From NCBI RefSeq assembly GCF_016238445.1, contig NZ_JABANU010000001.1, forward strand, positions 123,324 to 187,323: DNA of 64,000 nt, in the 5' to 3' direction. Of the stretch, positions 38,985-47,845 are shown in pieces. The stretch's first letter is position 1, and every line of letters starts with the position of its first letter. A program made the position numbers and the translations under genes. Source of the DNA: Staphylococcus canis. Its GTDB lineage: Bacteria; Bacillota; Bacilli; Staphylococcales; Staphylococcaceae. Under the pieces are notes generated by a model. That model was given only the letters and a program-made list of their open reading frames with translations, searched no databases and was not told the origin of the DNA.

Positions 38985-39026
38985 GGTTAGGCTGATTCAT
39001 TTGACTTTGAGTGAATCAGCCTAACC
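38985..39026. terminator. Bidirectional terminator
   Basis: A perfect 15-bp stem (38985-38999 with 39012-39026) with a 12-nt loop separates the YidC-like gene from the convergent small gene. T-rich on the plus side and A-rich on the other. Confidence 0.85.
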
Positions 39027-39079
39027 TCTTTCTATATGTTCTATTGTGGCAATCTATACACGCATTATATGATTTGTTC

Positions 39080-39346
39080 TTACTGTATGACTTCGTTTAA
39101 ATACTCTGTAATTTCATCCGCTTCGTCATCACTTACACCTAAGATATAAGCAATATAACCTTCTTCTTCAAGATCATCTGTACCAATAATGCCAAATTTA
39201 TTAGTTTGTGTATTTAAAACTAGTGTTTTCCCGTAATGACGGTCTGTTTGAATCAATACTAAATCATATCGACTATGCTCACCTACAAATCCAACAAAGC
39301 GAATTTGTGAAGGTTCAACGTCGTCATATAAAAACATATCTATCAT
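39080..39346 (-). CDS. Small conserved protein, DUF3055-like
   Basis: Acidic protein of 88 aa, beginning MIDMFLYDDVEPSQI, with central VGFVGEHSRYDLVLIQTDRHYGK (parts VGFVGEHSRYDL, VLIQTDRHYGK) and ending in an acidic helix (DDEADEITEYLNEVI). It resembles the DUF3055 family of Bacillales; no function is known. RBS AAAGGAG lies upstream of ATG 39346 on the minus strand; an upstream in-frame ATG at 39379 has no RBS. Monocistronic, divergent from the HepT-like gene. Confidence 0.65.
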   Translation of the reverse strand: MIDMFLYDDVEPSQIRFVGFVGEHSRYDLVLIQTDRHYGKTLVLNTQTNKFGIIGTDDLEEEGYIAYILGVSDDEADEITEYLNEVIQ

Positions 39347-39444
39347 AGTTTGAACTCCTTTAATATCATCGTAATGCAAGTATATCTATAAATGAAGTGA
39401 CATGCAAAATTGTGATATGATAGATGAGAATAGAGGTGATTTAA

Positions 39445-39873
39445 ATGTATTTCGTAAATAAAGAACAACTATCACGAAGAATTTCGTATTTAAAACAACT
39501 GACAAAAGATTATGAGCAATATAAAGATAATCATTACGCATTTGAACGTATTGCGCATATGTTGATTGAGGCATCAGTAGACATCGGGAATATGATTATT
39601 GACGCATTTATCTTACGAGATCCTGGTAACTATAAAGATGTTATCGATATTTTAGAATTAGAAGGTGCAATCTCTAAAGAGACAAAAGAAGCCTTACATG
39701 AAACAATTGATGTACGTCGACAGTTCGTACAACATTATGATGAATTAGATGCTCAAGCGTTAATCCCTTTATTTGATCGCGCTTTACCATTTTATGAGCA
39801 ATTTATTCAAGAAGTAATTTACTTTTTAGAGCATGAAAATGTACCTGTAACTGCTTTTGGTAAAGGAGAATAG
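39445..39873 (+). CDS. HepT-like DUF86 protein (YutE-like)
   Basis: All-helical protein of 142 aa in the DUF86/HepT family. The motif region [11 protein letters not shown] (about 93-103) corresponds to the Rx4-6H(x)Y RNase motif of HepT toxins, and [20 protein letters not shown] is the typical second helix. No MntA-type nucleotidyltransferase partner lies next to it. It stands in a conserved housekeeping position before nagD, like yutE in Bacillus, so a toxin role is doubtful. RBS AGAGGTG lies upstream of ATG 39445. Confidence 0.78.
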   Translation: MYFVNKEQLSRRISYLKQLTKDYEQYKDNHYAFERIAHMLIEASVDIGNMIIDAFILRDPGNYKDVIDILELEGAISKETKEALHETIDVRRQFVQHYDELDAQALIPLFDRALPFYEQFIQEVIYFLEHENVPVTAFGKGE

Positions 39874-39880
39874 ACATAAT

Positions 39881-40669
39881 ATGAAACACTATAAAGGTTA
39901 TTTGATTGATTTAGATGGCACAATGTATAAAGGAAGCGAAGAGATACCTGGAGCGCGTGAATTTATCGAGTATCTTAATACACATCATATTCCACACCTA
40001 TATGTGACAAACAACTCGACTAAAGCACCTGAAGACGTAGTTAAAAAGCTTGCGACGGTTGGAATAGAGGCTACTCCTGACGAAGTTATAACCTCTGCAA
40101 TGGCAACTGCAGATTACATTAGTCAACAGCAACCAAATGCGACTGTCTATATGATCGGGGACGATGGTTTAAAAACTGCTTTAGCGTCTCAAGATTTAAA
40201 GATTTTAGATGATATCAATGTCGATTATGTGGTTGTCGGATTAGACGAGAATATTAATTATGAGAAGTTATCTAAAGCTACACTTGCTGTACAACAAGGT
40301 GCTACATTCATCTCAACGAATCAAGATCCATCTATTCCAAAAGAGCAAGGTTTTTTACCTGGTAATGGCTCTTTAACAAGTGTGATTACAGTATCTTCTA
40401 AACACAATCCTATCTTTATTGGTAAACCAGAAACTCCAATTATGGAACAGGCGCTTGAAGCTATTCAGCTAGATAAATCAGAGGTTGCAATGATTGGAGA
40501 TCTATATGATACAGATATAATGGCTGGTATTAATGTTGGGATTGATACAATTCATGTCCAAACGGGTGTAACATCGGAAGCTGAAGCGATGTCAAAAGCA
40601 ACACCACCAACGTATAGTTTCAAAGATTTGAATGACGTGCGCCAGCAACTTGAAAGAAATGAGGGATAA
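39881..40669 (+). CDS. HAD-superfamily phosphatase, NagD/YutF-like
   Basis: HAD phosphatase of 262 aa with a C2-type cap. Motif I is [12 protein letters not shown] (about 7-18), motif [14 protein letters not shown] (about 43), motif III near [13 protein letters not shown] (Lys) and motif [15 protein letters not shown] (about 207). NagD-like enzymes dephosphorylate nucleotides or sugar phosphates; the substrate here is unknown. The start ATG 39881 follows AAAGGAGAA located in the last codons of the preceding gene, indicating co-transcription; it is 3 bp upstream of the dehydrogenase gene. Confidence 0.88.
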   Translation: MKHYKGYLIDLDGTMYKGSEEIPGAREFIEYLNTHHIPHLYVTNNSTKAPEDVVKKLATVGIEATPDEVITSAMATADYISQQQPNATVYMIGDDGLKTALASQDLKILDDINVDYVVVGLDENINYEKLSKATLAVQQGATFISTNQDPSIPKEQGFLPGNGSLTSVITVSSKHNPIFIGKPETPIMEQALEAIQLDKSEVAMIGDLYDTDIMAGINVGIDTIHVQTGVTSEAEAMSKATPPTYSFKDLNDVRQQLERNEG

Positions 40670-40672
40670 GTT

Positions 40673-41638
40673 ATGGAAAAAATATTAGTAACACGCCGTA
40701 TTCCGCAAAAATTTGTTGAACGTTTAGAAGCTTTAGGAGAAGTGGAGATGTGGGATCATGAACTAACGCCTATGCCTCGAGATAAATTTTTAGATGCAGT
40801 GAAAGATAAAACTGCAGCGTTAGTCACATTGAGCGAGAAAATTGATGATGAATTATTGAAAGCAGCACCGAATTTAAAAATCGTTGCTAATCTAGCAGTC
40901 GGATACGACAATATTGATTTAGATGTTGCGAAATATCATGATGTTGAAGTATCTAATACACCGCATGTACTTACAGAAACAACAGCAGAACTAGGGTTTA
41001 GTTTAATGCTTGCGATTTCACGCCGTATTGTAGAAGGCGAAAAGTATATCAAAGATGGTAACTGGGAAAGTTGGGGACCTTACTTATTAGCAGGAAAAGA
41101 TATTTATCATTCTAAAGTCGGTATTTTCGGTATGGGGGAAATCGGTAAAGCATTTGCACGTCGCTTAAAAGGTTTTAATGCTGATATCTTATATCATAAC
41201 CGTTCACAAGATACTAAAGCAGAACATGAGTTAGGTGCTTTTTATACGTCATTTGATACGCTGATCAAGAAAAGTGATTTTGTTGTATCTACAGCGCCAT
41301 CTACACCAGAAACTCGAAATATTTTCAACAAAGAAGTATTCAAGAAAATGAGAAATGATGCATTTTTCATAAACATTGGCCGCGGTGATTTAGTAGTTGA
41401 AGAGGACTTAATTGAAGCGTTAGAAGAAGGTGAAATTGCGGGGTGTGCATTAGATGTTGTACGAGATGAACCGATTCGTCTTGATCATCCATTATTAAAA
41501 ATGCCTAACGTGATTATTACACCGCACATTGGAAGTGCATCTGTATTAACACGTGATCAAATGATTCAAACGTGTGTGTTAAATATCGAGGATGTCTTAA
41601 ATGGAGATGCACCTAGAAATAAAGTAGAAGCGCGTTAA
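40673..41638 (+). CDS. D-isomer 2-hydroxyacid dehydrogenase (glyoxylate/hydroxypyruvate reductase-like)
   Basis: NAD(P)-dependent dehydrogenase of 321 aa. Cofactor motif VGIFGMGEIGKAFARRL (about 147-163), substrate loop NLAVGYDNID (about 73-82), catalytic Arg in INIGRGDLVVEEDL (about 236), Glu in DVVRDEPIRLDHPLL and His in TPHIGSASVLTRDQM (about 284). It resembles GyaR-type glyoxylate/hydroxypyruvate reductases rather than lactate dehydrogenases. Third gene of the yutE-nagD unit, separated from nagD by 3 bp. Confidence 0.88.
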   Translation: MEKILVTRRIPQKFVERLEALGEVEMWDHELTPMPRDKFLDAVKDKTAALVTLSEKIDDELLKAAPNLKIVANLAVGYDNIDLDVAKYHDVEVSNTPHVLTETTAELGFSLMLAISRRIVEGEKYIKDGNWESWGPYLLAGKDIYHSKVGIFGMGEIGKAFARRLKGFNADILYHNRSQDTKAEHELGAFYTSFDTLIKKSDFVVSTAPSTPETRNIFNKEVFKKMRNDAFFINIGRGDLVVEEDLIEALEEGEIAGCALDVVRDEPIRLDHPLLKMPNVIITPHIGSASVLTRDQMIQTCVLNIEDVLNGDAPRNKVEAR

Positions 41639-41653
41639 TCAAATAATATAAAA

Positions 41654-41717
41654 AAGATTCTCAAAGATGCGTTTTGTATTGATTTACAATTCGCATTTAT
41701 TTGAGAATCTTAATTTT
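41654..41717 (+). terminator. Terminator downstream of the hydroxyacid dehydrogenase gene
   Basis: A 12-bp outer stem (41654-41665 with 41700-41711) encloses ATGCG/CGCAT and TTGTA/TACAA inner stems and is followed by a T-rich tract. Confidence 0.8.
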
Positions 41718-41786
41718 TAGACATTTGAAGTCTAACTACCGGAATTTTCATTCACTTCGTCTGTGTCACATCTATATGTTTTACGG

Positions 41787-42029
41787 TTAAAATACCTGTT
41801 CGACTTCGATAACTCCTGGAACTTCCTCAACAAGTGCACGTTCAATTCCAGCTTTTAATGTAATAGTACTACTTGGGCAAGTCCCACATGCACCTAATAA
41901 TTGAAGCTTCACGATACCGTCTTCCACGTCAACAAGCTCACAATCTCCGCCATCACGAAGTAAGAAAGGACGTAACTTTTCGATGACTTCAGCAACTTGA
42001 TCATACATGGTAGCATTTTCTGTTGGCAT
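41787..42029 (-). CDS. nfu: NifU-like Fe-S carrier Nfu
   Basis: Fe-S cluster carrier of 80 aa made up of a single NifU C-terminal domain. The cluster-ligating CxxC is in [15 protein letters not shown] (about 48-51), preceded by [17 protein letters not shown]. It accepts clusters from the SufBCD scaffold and passes them to apo-enzymes such as aconitase or LipA. RBS AAAGGAG lies upstream of ATG 42029. It is divergent from yuzD. Confidence 0.93.
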   Translation of the reverse strand: MPTENATMYDQVAEVIEKLRPFLLRDGGDCELVDVEDGIVKLQLLGACGTCPSSTITLKAGIERALVEEVPGVIEVEQVF

Positions 42030-42131
42030 ATGAAAATCTCCTTTCGAGTTAAATAGTTCATCATTACCTATTTATCCATTATAATAGATGAAGAACAAAA
42101 AATCTATCGTATAGACTAGGGGGATTTAGCA

Positions 42132-42455
42132 ATGAATAAAATCAGTGTAGTTGTATATGGCGCTGAAATTGTATGTGCAAGTTGTGTGAATGCGCCAAGT
42201 GCACGTAATACGTACGACTGGCTACAAACTTTGTTGCCACGTAAATATCCAAATTTAGATTTCGAATACACATATATAGACATCGAACGAGATCATGACA
42301 ATTTATCTGATCATGATGAGCAATTTATTGAGCGTATTCGAGAAGATGAGTTATTTTATCCACTTGTTACTATGAATGACGAATATGTTACTGATGGTTA
42401 TGTTCAATTACCACCAATTAAACGTTTTATCGAAAATAACTTTCAAAACGCTTAA
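42132..42455 (+). CDS. yuzD: YuzD-like disulfide-redox protein (DUF1462)
   Basis: Small thioredoxin-fold-like protein of 107 aa; N-terminal strand VVVYGAEIVCASCVNAPSAR with a CxxC motif (about 13-16), then helix-strand elements and the PLVTMNDEYVTDGYVQLPPIKRFI region (parts PLVTMNDEYVT and DGYVQLPPIKRFI). This matches DUF1462/YuzD of Bacillales. It lies next to nfu as in Bacillus, suggesting a link to Fe-S or disulfide homeostasis, not demonstrated. RBS AGGGGG lies upstream of ATG 42132. Confidence 0.82.
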   Translation: MNKISVVVYGAEIVCASCVNAPSARNTYDWLQTLLPRKYPNLDFEYTYIDIERDHDNLSDHDEQFIERIREDELFYPLVTMNDEYVTDGYVQLPPIKRFIENNFQNA

Positions 42456-42515
42456 TTAATGCGATACGTCATTTTAAATGAATCCTAAGATCGCTTCGTT
42501 ATTAAATATAAATTA

Positions 42516-42574
42516 AAAAGCTGAGTGTACAACAATCGTCTAATAGTAAAGGCGATGATGTACGCTCAGCTTTT
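42516..42574. terminator. Bidirectional terminator between yuzD and yutJ
   Basis: A 16-bp stem with one G-U pair (42516-42531 with 42559-42574) carries an inner ATCGTC/GGCGAT stem (42535-42540 with 42551-42556). It lies between convergent genes. Confidence 0.85.
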
Positions 42575-42582
42575 GTGATATT

Positions 42583-43647
42583 TTAACCGTTATGATGTTT
42601 ATATAGCCATAGAACACCGGATTTTAAAAGTGAGGCTAAGCGACCTGTTACTGTAGTATCCATTAAGTAGGCGAAGCCATTTTTTTCACCGAGTGAACCT
42701 AAAAAGCCCTGTATTTTAATTTCTGGCATTTTTTCTGGTAATGGTTCATTTTGCCATTGTTTTTTAAGTACCATTACAATCTGATCAGCTTGTTCTTCAG
42801 CAAGTTGAGCACTTGGAGCATGCGGTAAATTCGCACAGTCTCCCACAACGTAAACATTCGTATAAGTCGGAACTTGATGGTATTGATTAACCATAACACG
42901 ATTACTTCGACTTAAATCAATAGGCAATTGACGAACAATCTCTACAGGTTGGATGCCAGCTGTCCAAACGATTAAATCGTGCTCATTTTTAGTCTCTTTA
43001 TTGTAAAGAATACCAGGCTCAACTTTAACAATGTCAGAATTAGGAACAACTGTAACATTATTTTTATCAAACCATTTTTTGACATAATTACTTAACTTCT
43101 CTGGAAATTGATTTAAAATGCGATCTCCACGATCGTATAAGAATATTTCCAAATCACTTCGACTTTCTCTTAGTGCACTAGCTAGTTCAATTCCGCTTAA
43201 ACCAGCGCCGACAATACCTACTTGTGCATTTGAAGGTAATTCTGAAATGTCGTGATAGGTTTTTCGAGCGCTTGCTAGTGTTTGAATACTATATGTATAC
43301 TCTTTTGCTCCCGGAACGTTGTGGTATTTATCCTCACAACCTAATCCTATTACGAGTTCGTCATAATCCACGCGTGTTTGACCAACAGAAATAATTTGGT
43401 GATCTAAGTCAATATCTGTAATTTCTCCATATACAGTATTAATGCGTGAGTCTGTAGGAAACTTTACACGAACCTCTTTATCAGATTTTGAACCAGCAGC
43501 GAGTGCATAAAATTCTGTTTTTAATCCGTGATAAGGCATACGATCGATTAATGTGACATTATAATCGCTCGGAAGCGCATCTGGTAGTATTTTAGATAAA
43601 ATACGCATATTCCCATAACCGCCACCTAGTAAAACTAAATTTTTCAT
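42583..43647 (-). CDS. yutJ: NADH dehydrogenase-like flavoprotein, YutJ-like
   Basis: FAD-dependent pyridine nucleotide-disulfide oxidoreductase family protein of 354 aa. FAD motif LVLLGGGYGNMRIL (about 4-17), NAD(P)H motif VGIVGAGLSGIELASAL (about 155) and the second FAD segment YVVGDCANLPHAP (about 270). It belongs to the type II NADH dehydrogenase branch but its electron acceptor is unproven; the same window encodes a fuller NDH-2 at 44.9 kb. The start is ATG 43647 after AAAGGGG; the 366-residue extension has no RBS. Confidence 0.85.
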   Translation of the reverse strand: MKNLVLLGGGYGNMRILSKILPDALPSDYNVTLIDRMPYHGLKTEFYALAAGSKSDKEVRVKFPTDSRINTVYGEITDIDLDHQIISVGQTRVDYDELVIGLGCEDKYHNVPGAKEYTYSIQTLASARKTYHDISELPSNAQVGIVGAGLSGIELASALRESRSDLEIFLYDRGDRILNQFPEKLSNYVKKWFDKNNVTVVPNSDIVKVEPGILYNKETKNEHDLIVWTAGIQPVEIVRQLPIDLSRSNRVMVNQYHQVPTYTNVYVVGDCANLPHAPSAQLAEEQADQIVMVLKKQWQNEPLPEKMPEIKIQGFLGSLGEKNGFAYLMDTTVTGRLASLLKSGVLWLYKHHNG

Positions 43648-43882
43648 TTGAGATACCCCTTTAGTTAAAATAATACAACTCATTTACATGATTTTGAGAT
43701 TGAGTTCAAATGATAGTCTCAATCTTCCCCTATTAAATGCGTGCAAATGATATAGTTTATAAATGATTCAAACATAATTATAAACTTTTTTTAAAAACCT
43801 TACAAATAAACGCTTGTAAGTATTTAATGTCACTGATGTTTAATTATTGAGCGGTGATATAGAATGATACACTTAATTTTGA

Positions 43883-43888
43883 TATAAT
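43883..43888 (+). promoter_or_regulatory. Extended -10 promoter of yuzB-yutM
   Basis: TGA immediately before TATAAT (43883-43888) gives an extended -10, about 30 bp upstream of yuzB. An inverted repeat AGATTGAG/CTCAATCT (43697-43704 with 43718-43725) lies nearer yutJ in the same divergent region. Confidence 0.5.
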
Positions 43889-43919
43889 GACGTCATTAAA
43901 ATATATAAGAAGGTGTAAG

Positions 43920-44156
43920 ATGAATCCTATTGTCGAGTTTTGTATATCTAATATGGCGAGAGGTTCAGAAGAGGTGTATCAAAAGCTGGACAATGATCCT
44001 AACATAGATGTTTTAGAGTATGGATGTTTACAAAATTGTGGGATTTGTTCAGCTGGATTGTATGCCCTTGTTAATGGTGATTTAGTCGAAGGTGACACAC
44101 CTGATGATTTACTACAAAATATATATGCTCATATAGAAGAAACATGGATATTTTAA
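43920..44156 (+). CDS. yuzB: YuzB-like protein (DUF1450)
   Basis: Cysteine-rich protein of 78 aa: [18 protein letters not shown] at the N-terminus and [21 protein letters not shown] (parts [21 protein letters not shown]) in the middle, a pattern resembling small Fe-S or zinc-binding proteins. It matches DUF1450/YuzB; function unknown. The start is ATG 43920 following AAGAAGGTG; the longer frame from 43887 overlaps the promoter. It lies 13 bp upstream of the IscA-like gene, suggesting a joint role in Fe-S metabolism. Confidence 0.82.
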   Translation: MNPIVEFCISNMARGSEEVYQKLDNDPNIDVLEYGCLQNCGICSAGLYALVNGDLVEGDTPDDLLQNIYAHIEETWIF

Positions 44157-44169
44157 GGAGGAAAATGTT

Positions 44170-44529
44170 ATGGCTACAGTAATTTTAACTGAAGGTGCAG
44201 CGTATGAAGTTAAAGATATGTTGCAACAAAATGATATGGCAGAAGGTTATCTAAGAGTCAAAGTCAACGGTGGTGGCTGCACAGGTCTGACATATGGCAT
44301 GACAGCTGAAGAAGCACCAGGTGAAAACGATGAAGTTCTTGAATATTATGGACTAAAAGTATTAGTTGATAAAAATGATGCGCCTATTTTAAATGGTACA
44401 ACAATCGATTATAAGCAATCTTTAATGGGTGGCGGTTTCCAAATTGACAATCCAAATGCGATTGCTTCATGTGGTTGCGGTAGTTCATTTAAAACAGCTA
44501 CAGTTTCAGGTACACCTGAAGAATGCTAA
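44170..44529 (+). CDS. yutM: HesB/IscA-family Fe-S carrier, YutM-like
   Basis: A-type Fe-S carrier of 119 aa. The three conserved cysteines are in VNGGGCTGLTYGM (about 37) and ASCGCGSSFKT (about 103 and 105), as in SufA/IscA proteins. It is expected to receive iron or clusters from the Suf system and deliver them to target enzymes. RBS AAGGAGG lies upstream of ATG 44170. Co-transcribed with yuzB. Confidence 0.92.
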   Translation: MATVILTEGAAYEVKDMLQQNDMAEGYLRVKVNGGGCTGLTYGMTAEEAPGENDEVLEYYGLKVLVDKNDAPILNGTTIDYKQSLMGGGFQIDNPNAIASCGCGSSFKTATVSGTPEEC

Positions 44530-44908
44530 AGTATTGTAATAGAAATTGTTACACTACTGCTTAATGAACGTTTTGACTTTGCTTGTTATATGATATTTAA
44601 TTGATGATTTTAAAGTGAAAATTAAAGGCATGTATTTTAGGACAATATCTGAAAACATGCCTATTCTTGAACACTATAATTAAAACGCTTACATTTTTGA
44701 AAGTATTTTTATGGAGGCTTACGATTATTGAGTTTAACCTCATATTTTCATCTATAAAGAAATCATAGATAAACTTGAATTCACATGTAAAAAACTATAC
44801 ACTTATATATGACTGTATTTACTATTTTGTGTATAAATAAAATATTGCGGGTATACAGTGTATAAGGTGAAATACGAATATTAATTAGGAAAGAAAAGGT
44901 GAATACAA
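44530..44908. other. Intergenic region upstream of ndh
   Basis: A 379-bp AT-rich region without a gene. AGGCATGT (44626-44633) with ACATGCCT (44655-44662) makes a possible weak terminator for yuzB-yutM. Nearer ndh, TATACAGTGTATA (44852-44864) is a perfect 6-1-6 palindrome whose left arm could act as the -10 (TATACA), with TTGTGT (44828-44833) 18 bp upstream as -35. A related half-site TATACACT occurs at 44796-44803. No convincing Rex box was seen. Confidence 0.5.
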
Positions 44909-46111
44909 ATGGCAGAACGTAAAAAAGTACTTGTTTTAGGCGCAGGTTATGCAGGTTTACAAACAGTAAGTAAACTTCAAAAGCAATTATCTGAAGAAGA
45001 CGCTCAAATTACGTTAATTAACAAAAACGATTACCATTATGAATCAACTTGGTTACATGAAGCTTCAGCAGGTACAATTAGTTATGAAGATTTATTATAT
45101 CCAATCGAAAGTGTTTTAGATGCTCGCGTGAATTTCGTACGTGCAGAAGTTACAAAAATTGATCGTAATGCTAAAAAAGTTGAAACAACTCATGGTGTAT
45201 TTGACTTTGACATCTTAGTCGTTGCGTTAGGTTTTGAATCTGAAACATTTGGTATTGATGGTATGAAAAAACATGCGTTCCAAATTGAAAACGTACATAC
45301 AGCACGTGAAATTGCGCGTCATATCGAGGATAAATTTGCAAATTATGCTGCATCTAAAGAGAAAAATGAAAAAGATTTAGCAATTTTAGTTGGTGGTGCA
45401 GGATTTACTGGTGTTGAACTGTTAGGGGAGTTAACAGATCGCATTCCAGAACTATCAAATAAATATGGTGTAGATCAAAGTAAAGTTAAAATTACATGTG
45501 TTGAAGCGGCACCGAAAATGCTACCTATGTTCTCAGATGAACTTGTGAATTATGCTGTAAGCTATCTAGAAGAACGTGGTGTAGAATTTAAAGTAGGAAC
45601 GCCAATTGTAGCTGCAAATGAAAAAGGTTTTGTAGTTAAAGTTAACGATAAAGAACAACAATTAGAAGCGAATACTGTGATTTGGGCAGCAGGTGTACGC
45701 GGAAGTCAATTAATGGAAAAATCATTTGAAGGTGTTAAGCGTGGACGCATCGTGACAAACCAAGATTTAACTATTGACGGTTATGATAATATCTTCGTAA
45801 TCGGTGATGTATCTGCATTTATTCCTAAAGGTGAAGAACGTCCTTTACCAACAACAGCACAAATTGCTATGCAACAAGGTGAACACACTGCTAAAAATAT
45901 CAAACATATCTTAAATGGTGAAGCAACTGAAGAATTTGAATATGTAGATCGTGGTACAATTTGTTCATTAGGTCGTCATGATGGTGTAGGTATTGTATAC
46001 GGTCGTGAAATTACTGGTAAAAAAGCAGCATTCATGAAACGTATTGTTGATACTCGTGCTATTTTCAAAGTTGGTGGCGTAGGCTTAGCGCTTAAAAAAG
46101 GTAAATTTTAA
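44909..46111 (+). CDS. ndh: Type II NADH:quinone oxidoreductase
   Basis: Peripheral membrane flavoenzyme of 400 aa that passes electrons from NADH to menaquinone without pumping protons; the main NADH entry point to the respiratory chain in staphylococci, which lack complex I. FAD motif [17 protein letters not shown] (about 7-23), NADH motif [18 protein letters not shown] (about 163-180), FAD segment [10 protein letters not shown] (about 297) and the C-terminal amphipathic region ending [24 protein letters not shown] lies upstream. Confidence 0.94.
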   Translation: MAERKKVLVLGAGYAGLQTVSKLQKQLSEEDAQITLINKNDYHYESTWLHEASAGTISYEDLLYPIESVLDARVNFVRAEVTKIDRNAKKVETTHGVFDFDILVVALGFESETFGIDGMKKHAFQIENVHTAREIARHIEDKFANYAASKEKNEKDLAILVGGAGFTGVELLGELTDRIPELSNKYGVDQSKVKITCVEAAPKMLPMFSDELVNYAVSYLEERGVEFKVGTPIVAANEKGFVVKVNDKEQQLEANTVIWAAGVRGSQLMEKSFEGVKRGRIVTNQDLTIDGYDNIFVIGDVSAFIPKGEERPLPTTAQIAMQQGEHTAKNIKHILNGEATEEFEYVDRGTICSLGRHDGVGIVYGREITGKKAAFMKRIVDTRAIFKVGGVGLALKKGKF

Positions 46112-46133
46112 TCCAACTTAATTTTTAATGGTG

Positions 46134-46183
46134 ATAGACAAGCTATACTTCATTTCTGAAATGAAGTTGGTTTGTCTATTTTT
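46134..46183 (+). terminator. ndh terminator
   Basis: ATAGACAA (46134-46141) pairs with TTGTCTAT (46172-46179), with an inner ACTTCATTT/AAATGAAGT stem, followed by T-run. Confidence 0.78.
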
Positions 46184-46200
46184 CTAAGGAGAGAATGATG

Positions 46201-47676
46201 ATGAATACAAAAAAGAATCAAGATATTTTGGTGATAGGACTACCTGAACATTTAACGCAGTATAGTAAAGCAATTCAAGCAAATGATGCTTTATATTCTG
46301 CGCTAAAAGAGCTTAAACTCAATCATATTATTTCAAGTCAACTTGGTGAGGTTAATCATACAGCGATACATATTAACAATACATTACAACGCATCATCAC
46401 TGTAGGTTTAGGTAATATTAATCAATTAAAAGATAAAGATTATTTAAAAATTTGGGGTAATCTTTTTCAATTTATAAAACGTAAACCGATATCTGAAGTA
46501 CATATTAAGCAAGATTCATTTTTAGCAAAATCTGTAGATAACACTACTATATTTAAAATAATGGGGCTCCAAAGTAAGCAATCAATATATCAATTTGATG
46601 ATTATCGCTATGATAAAAAAGCACCTTTTAAACTTGAACTCACCTTTGATGAGCAAAACAGAGACCAGGTTGAAGCAGCATTCAAAATAGGAGAAACAGT
46701 TGGTGTATCTATTAACTACGCACGTGATTTAGGTAACACACCGCCTAATATTCTCACGCCACAATATTTAGCTGAATCAGTTGAAACGTATTTTAAAACA
46801 AAATCTGTTACGGTTGATGTAAAAGATGAACAAGCCTTAGAACAAGAGGGATTTGGTCTTATTCAAGCAGTTGGCAAAGGATCGATTAATCCACCAAGAT
46901 TGATTACTTTACAATACAACGGTGACCCTGAAAATGAATCGGATGTGATTGCTTTAGTAGGTAAAGGGATTACTTATGATTCAGGCGGATATTCAATTAA
47001 ATCAAAAACAGGCATGCCGTCCATGAAATATGACATGTGTGGGGCTGCAAATGTCATTGGTATGGTCGATGCAATTCAAGCTTTACAATTGAAAGTGAAC
47101 ATTGTGGCTGTGATTGTAGCAGCTGAAAATATGATTGCTAATAATGCGATGAAACCTGATGATGTATTTACTGCGCTTAGTGGAGATACAGTAGAAGTGC
47201 CAAACACAGATGCAGAAGGTCGATTAGTATTAGGAGACGCTACTTTTTATGCAAATCAATTTCGACCTAAATTGATTATGGACTTCGCGACATTAACAGG
47301 TGCAGCTGTTGTCGCGTTAGGTGAAGATAAAGCCGCAGTGTTCAATAAAAATGCTGAGCCTTCCACATTACATGCAATTTTAAAAACATCGACTTCGACT
47401 GAAGAGCCTGTATATGAATTGCCAATTACGGATACTGAAAGAAATAACATCAAAACTTCAGACGTGGCAGATTTAACAAACCATGTCAATGCACAAGGTC
47501 GAGCGTTATTTGCTGCAGCATTTATTACACACTTTAGTGGTAATACACCACACTTACATTTTGATATCGCAGGTCCAGCAACGACTTCTAAACGATCATA
47601 TAAAGGGCCAAAAGGAGCTACAGGTTATTTAATTAATACGATTGTGGAATGGTTGATGCAAGAAACAAAAGCTTAG
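46201..47676 (+). CDS. pepA: Cytosol leucyl aminopeptidase (M17)
   Basis: Dimetal aminopeptidase of 491 aa removing N-terminal residues from peptides. The M17 catalytic region has VGKGITYDSGGYSIKSKTGM (metal-binding Lys and Asp), MKYDMCGAANV (Asp) and NTDAEGRLVLGD (Asp, Glu and catalytic Arg; about 335-346). Three tandem ATGs lie at 46195, 46198 and 46201; AAGGAG spaces best to the last. It follows ndh after a terminator and is likely transcribed separately. Confidence 0.92.
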   Translation: MNTKKNQDILVIGLPEHLTQYSKAIQANDALYSALKELKLNHIISSQLGEVNHTAIHINNTLQRIITVGLGNINQLKDKDYLKIWGNLFQFIKRKPISEVHIKQDSFLAKSVDNTTIFKIMGLQSKQSIYQFDDYRYDKKAPFKLELTFDEQNRDQVEAAFKIGETVGVSINYARDLGNTPPNILTPQYLAESVETYFKTKSVTVDVKDEQALEQEGFGLIQAVGKGSINPPRLITLQYNGDPENESDVIALVGKGITYDSGGYSIKSKTGMPSMKYDMCGAANVIGMVDAIQALQLKVNIVAVIVAAENMIANNAMKPDDVFTALSGDTVEVPNTDAEGRLVLGDATFYANQFRPKLIMDFATLTGAAVVALGEDKAAVFNKNAEPSTLHAILKTSTSTEEPVYELPITDTERNNIKTSDVADLTNHVNAQGRALFAAAFITHFSGNTPHLHFDIAGPATTSKRSYKGPKGATGYLINTIVEWLMQETKA

Positions 47677-47704
47677 ATTTATAAATGAGCGTTCAGTGAT
47701 TATG

Positions 47705-47758
47705 ACTGACTGGTATTAAAGTTCGTAACGTTTCTTTAATAACTAGTCAGTTTTTTTG
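47705..47758 (+). terminator. pepA terminator
   Basis: A 17-bp near-perfect stem (47705-47721 with 47734-47751) is followed by eight T. One of the strongest terminators in the window. Confidence 0.88.
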
Positions 47759-47845
47759 TTCATAAATCGTATTGACGTAAAACAATAATCTTGTTAATAT
47801 ATCTATATTACTTTAATTCGATAATGTACTAAAGGAGTGTAAAAT

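Noticed and set aside
44820..44840. Rex operator upstream of ndh
   Set aside because: Only a TTGTG half-site is present; the inverted TCACAA half is missing.
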